Below, piece by piece: positions 62,507-64,000 of a stretch of 64,000 nt of DNA. This DNA comes from JAYEHL01 sp041653935 (lineage in GTDB: Bacteria > Chloroflexota > Dehalococcoidia > E44-bin15). The stretch is from positions 62,001-126,000 of the forward strand of contig JBAZEO010000002.1 of the NCBI GenBank assembly GCA_041653935.1. The letters are read 5' to 3'. A model generated the notes under the pieces. It saw only the letters and a program-made list of their open reading frames with translations, did no database searches and was not told the origin of the DNA. The translations under genes were made by a program, and so were the position numbers. Every line of letters starts with the position of its first letter. Within the stretch, counting starts at the first letter, position 1.

Positions 62507-63439
62507 TCATCTAGATTTTGCGACATCGTAGACAGGGGTGCACCAATCCATGTATTTCTTCTTCTTGCCAAGTATGACATCGAAATACAGGGACTGGAGC
62601 TTCTTGGTCGTCTTGCCGATGGAACCGCTGCCAATCTTGTGATGGTCTATCTCTATTATCGGAGTAACATGCGCGGCAGTGCCGGTCATAAAGCACTCAT
62701 CAGCGATGAAAAGCTCATACGGATCGATAGAACGTTCGACGGTATCGATGCCGAACTCTTTCTTCGCCAGCTTGATTATAGTGTCGCGTGTTATGCCGAC
62801 CAGAATGTCATCGGAAACCGGCGGTGTCACCAGCTTGCCATCGGTCACAAGGAAGATGTTCTCGCCGCTGCCCTCGCAGACATGCCCTTCCTGCGTGATA
62901 AAGATGGCCTCATCAAAACCCTTTTCGTGTGCTTCGGTCTTGGCCAGAGCGCTGTTGATGTATATGCCGTTTATCTTGGCCCTCACCGGTATCATAGTGC
63001 TGTGAACCCGCCGCCAAGAAGAGATGCAGCACCGCGCCCCTTTCTCGATATCCAAATAGGACCCGAAAGGTGTGGCGTATATGAGGAATTCCGGCTCCAG
63101 ATTGTGCAGTCTGACGCCAACAATTTCCTCCTTTTTGTAAGCCATCGGACGTATATAGGTATCTTTACGGAAGCCGCAACGCTGCAGCAGTTCCAGATTT
63201 AGAGAGCACATGTCATCAATACTGTACGGCAGCTCTATCTTCAGCACCTCGCAGCTATCGAGCAGCCGCTGGTAGTGCTCCTTCATACGAAAGATGTACA
63301 TCTGCCCCTGCTCTTTGTTCCAGTTGCCGCGTATTCCTTCGAAACAGGCGGTGCCGTAGTTGAAGGCATGCGTCATGACCCCGACTTTCGCCTTTGAAAG
63401 CGGGACAAATTTACCATCAAAAAAAGCATATGCTGGCAT
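62507..63439 (-). CDS. ilvE: Branched-chain amino acid aminotransferase
   Basis: The 310-residue enzyme has the fold-IV signature (HAFNYGTACFEGIRGNWN, the PLP lysine in INSALAKTEAHEKGFDEAIF, and EGSGENIFLV). It transfers the amino group in valine, leucine and isoleucine metabolism. It converges with folE with 15 bases between stops and is not near other ilv genes. Confidence 0.95.
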   Translation of the reverse strand: MPAYAFFDGKFVPLSKAKVGVMTHAFNYGTACFEGIRGNWNKEQGQMYIFRMKEHYQRLLDSCEVLKIELPYSIDDMCSLNLELLQRCGFRKDTYIRPMAYKKEEIVGVRLHNLEPEFLIYATPFGSYLDIEKGARCCISSWRRVHSTMIPVRAKINGIYINSALAKTEAHEKGFDEAIFITQEGHVCEGSGENIFLVTDGKLVTPPVSDDILVGITRDTIIKLAKKEFGIDTVERSIDPYELFIADECFMTGTAAHVTPIIEIDHHKIGSGSIGKTTKKLQSLYFDVILGKKKKYMDWCTPVYDVAKSR

Positions 63440-63575
63440 CTTGTACTCCTTATAATCGAAGACTGCGCCTAATTATATAACTTAAATAGACGCAGTGACA
63501 AGGTTAAAGAGAATGGTTATAGCTGTGGCAAATTCATAAATGTTGATAGGTAACCAAATGTTGGAAGAGACTAGC

Positions 63576-64000
63576 CTATGTCTCGATAAACTTCAAGGCC
63601 ACCGAATTGATGCAGTAACGTTTGCTCGTAGGCTGAGGGCCGTCATCGAACACATGTCCCAGGTGCGCACCGCACTTCCTACAGCGTACCTCCTCCCTGG
63701 TCATCCCTTCCGATTTGTCAGGACGCGTTTCGATACTGCGATCCGAGACCGACGAGCTGAAACTGGGCCATCCCGTACCAGAATCGAATTTGGTCTGCGA
63801 GCTGAACAGGTCGCTGCCACAACATATACACTGATATATACCCTCGTCCTTGAAATCGTGATATTTGCCGGAGAAAGGCCTCTCCGTTTTCCCGCGTCTG
63901 GTGACTACGTATTGCTCTGTGGTAAGCACCTGCCGCCACTGATCATCGGGCACCCGGGAATATTGTATATCCTGATATTGAAGCTCGTGTTCCTCACTCA
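63576..64000 (-). CDS. msrB: Peptide-methionine (R)-S-oxide reductase domain, 5' end outside window
   Basis: The visible part holds a complete MsrB domain with GWPSF, two zinc CxxC pairs (CICC, CRKC) and the catalytic RYCIN. It reduces methionine-R-sulfoxide in proteins. A GTG at 63953 would give a 125-residue protein, but no ribosome site precedes it. The frame stays open without a stop to the right edge, so it may be longer, for example an MsrA-MsrB fusion. This cannot be settled here. Confidence 0.9.
   Translation of the reverse strand, partial: SEEHELQYQDIQYSRVPDDQWRQVLTTEQYVVTRRGKTERPFSGKYHDFKDEGIYQCICCGSDLFSSQTKFDSGTGWPSFSSSVSDRSIETRPDKSEGMTREEVRCRKCGAHLGHVFDDGPQPTSKRYCINSVALKFIET

Noticed and set aside
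62639..63202. Plus-strand frame of 187 codons
   Set aside because: It is antisense to ilvE.

Overview
The window reads as an ordinary bacterial chromosome with compact, mostly core-metabolic gene content and a few accessory islands. The gene set and style fit a member of the Chloroflexota, most likely a Dehalococcoidia-type lineage. The support is a pantothenate operon carrying a DUF2520 reductase instead of panE, split transketolase subunits, duplicated MMPL exporters with MarR regulators, an NDP-forming acyl-CoA synthetase alpha subunit, many TTG/GTG starts, and intergenic gaps packed with short G/C-rich hairpin repeats. This placement is an inference from gene content. There is no rRNA in the window to confirm it.

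Layout. 1-5.3 kb: the end of a TolB-like beta-propeller protein, then a minus-strand operon argF-der-plsY-gpsA in which every junction is an ATGA overlap, and a lone LytS-type 5TM sensor domain. 5.4-9.2 kb: polA and mutM. 9.2-12.7 kb: a pantothenate operon (PanG-like reductase, panD, panB, GYD-domain protein, panC) behind a promoter and what looks like a transcription attenuator. 12.8-16.5 kb: a small membrane protein, a NYN RNase-like protein, an MFS transporter and mnmE. 16.5-18.0 kb: a tRNA cluster (Ala, Arg, Trp, Leu, Gly, Cys, Leu) with a small LiaF-C-like protein inserted in it. 18.1-23.1 kb: an acyl-CoA synthetase alpha subunit and a marR / LiaF-C-like / MMPL operon. 23.1-26.6 kb: sucC, a membrane protein, sucD and surE. 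26.7-28.2 kb: tRNA-Ser and a secreted protein with four Lin-12/Notch-type repeats. 28.3-36.1 kb: greA-lysS-serS, a membrane-anchored protein and mfd.

36.2-40.6 kb is the most accessory-looking stretch. It holds a cyclic-nucleotide-binding protein, a PD-(D/E)XK nuclease overlapping a small membrane protein, a broken second copy of the proB promoter and first codons, an epimerase and a transglutaminase-like lipoprotein. 40.7-48.0 kb: proB, proA, an SdpI-like protein, a split transketolase, an amidohydrolase and thpR. 48.0-51.7 kb: a second marR-MMPL operon whose promoter and palindromic operator match those of the first. 51.8-64 kb: a zinc-ribbon protein, comF, glyA, rpsF-ssb-rpsR, a SurA-like protein, hom, an unknown gene, thrC, two tandem diacylglycerol-kinase-family genes, a flavin reductase, folE, ilvE and msrB, which is open to the right edge.

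The best leads beyond the genes are these: the pan operon leader with mutually exclusive hairpins; a terminator hairpin between the greA promoter and its start codon; the shared operator of the two MarR-MMPL operons; the families of multi-hairpin intergenic repeats whose stems co-vary between copies; and the partial proB duplication that brackets an inserted gene pair.
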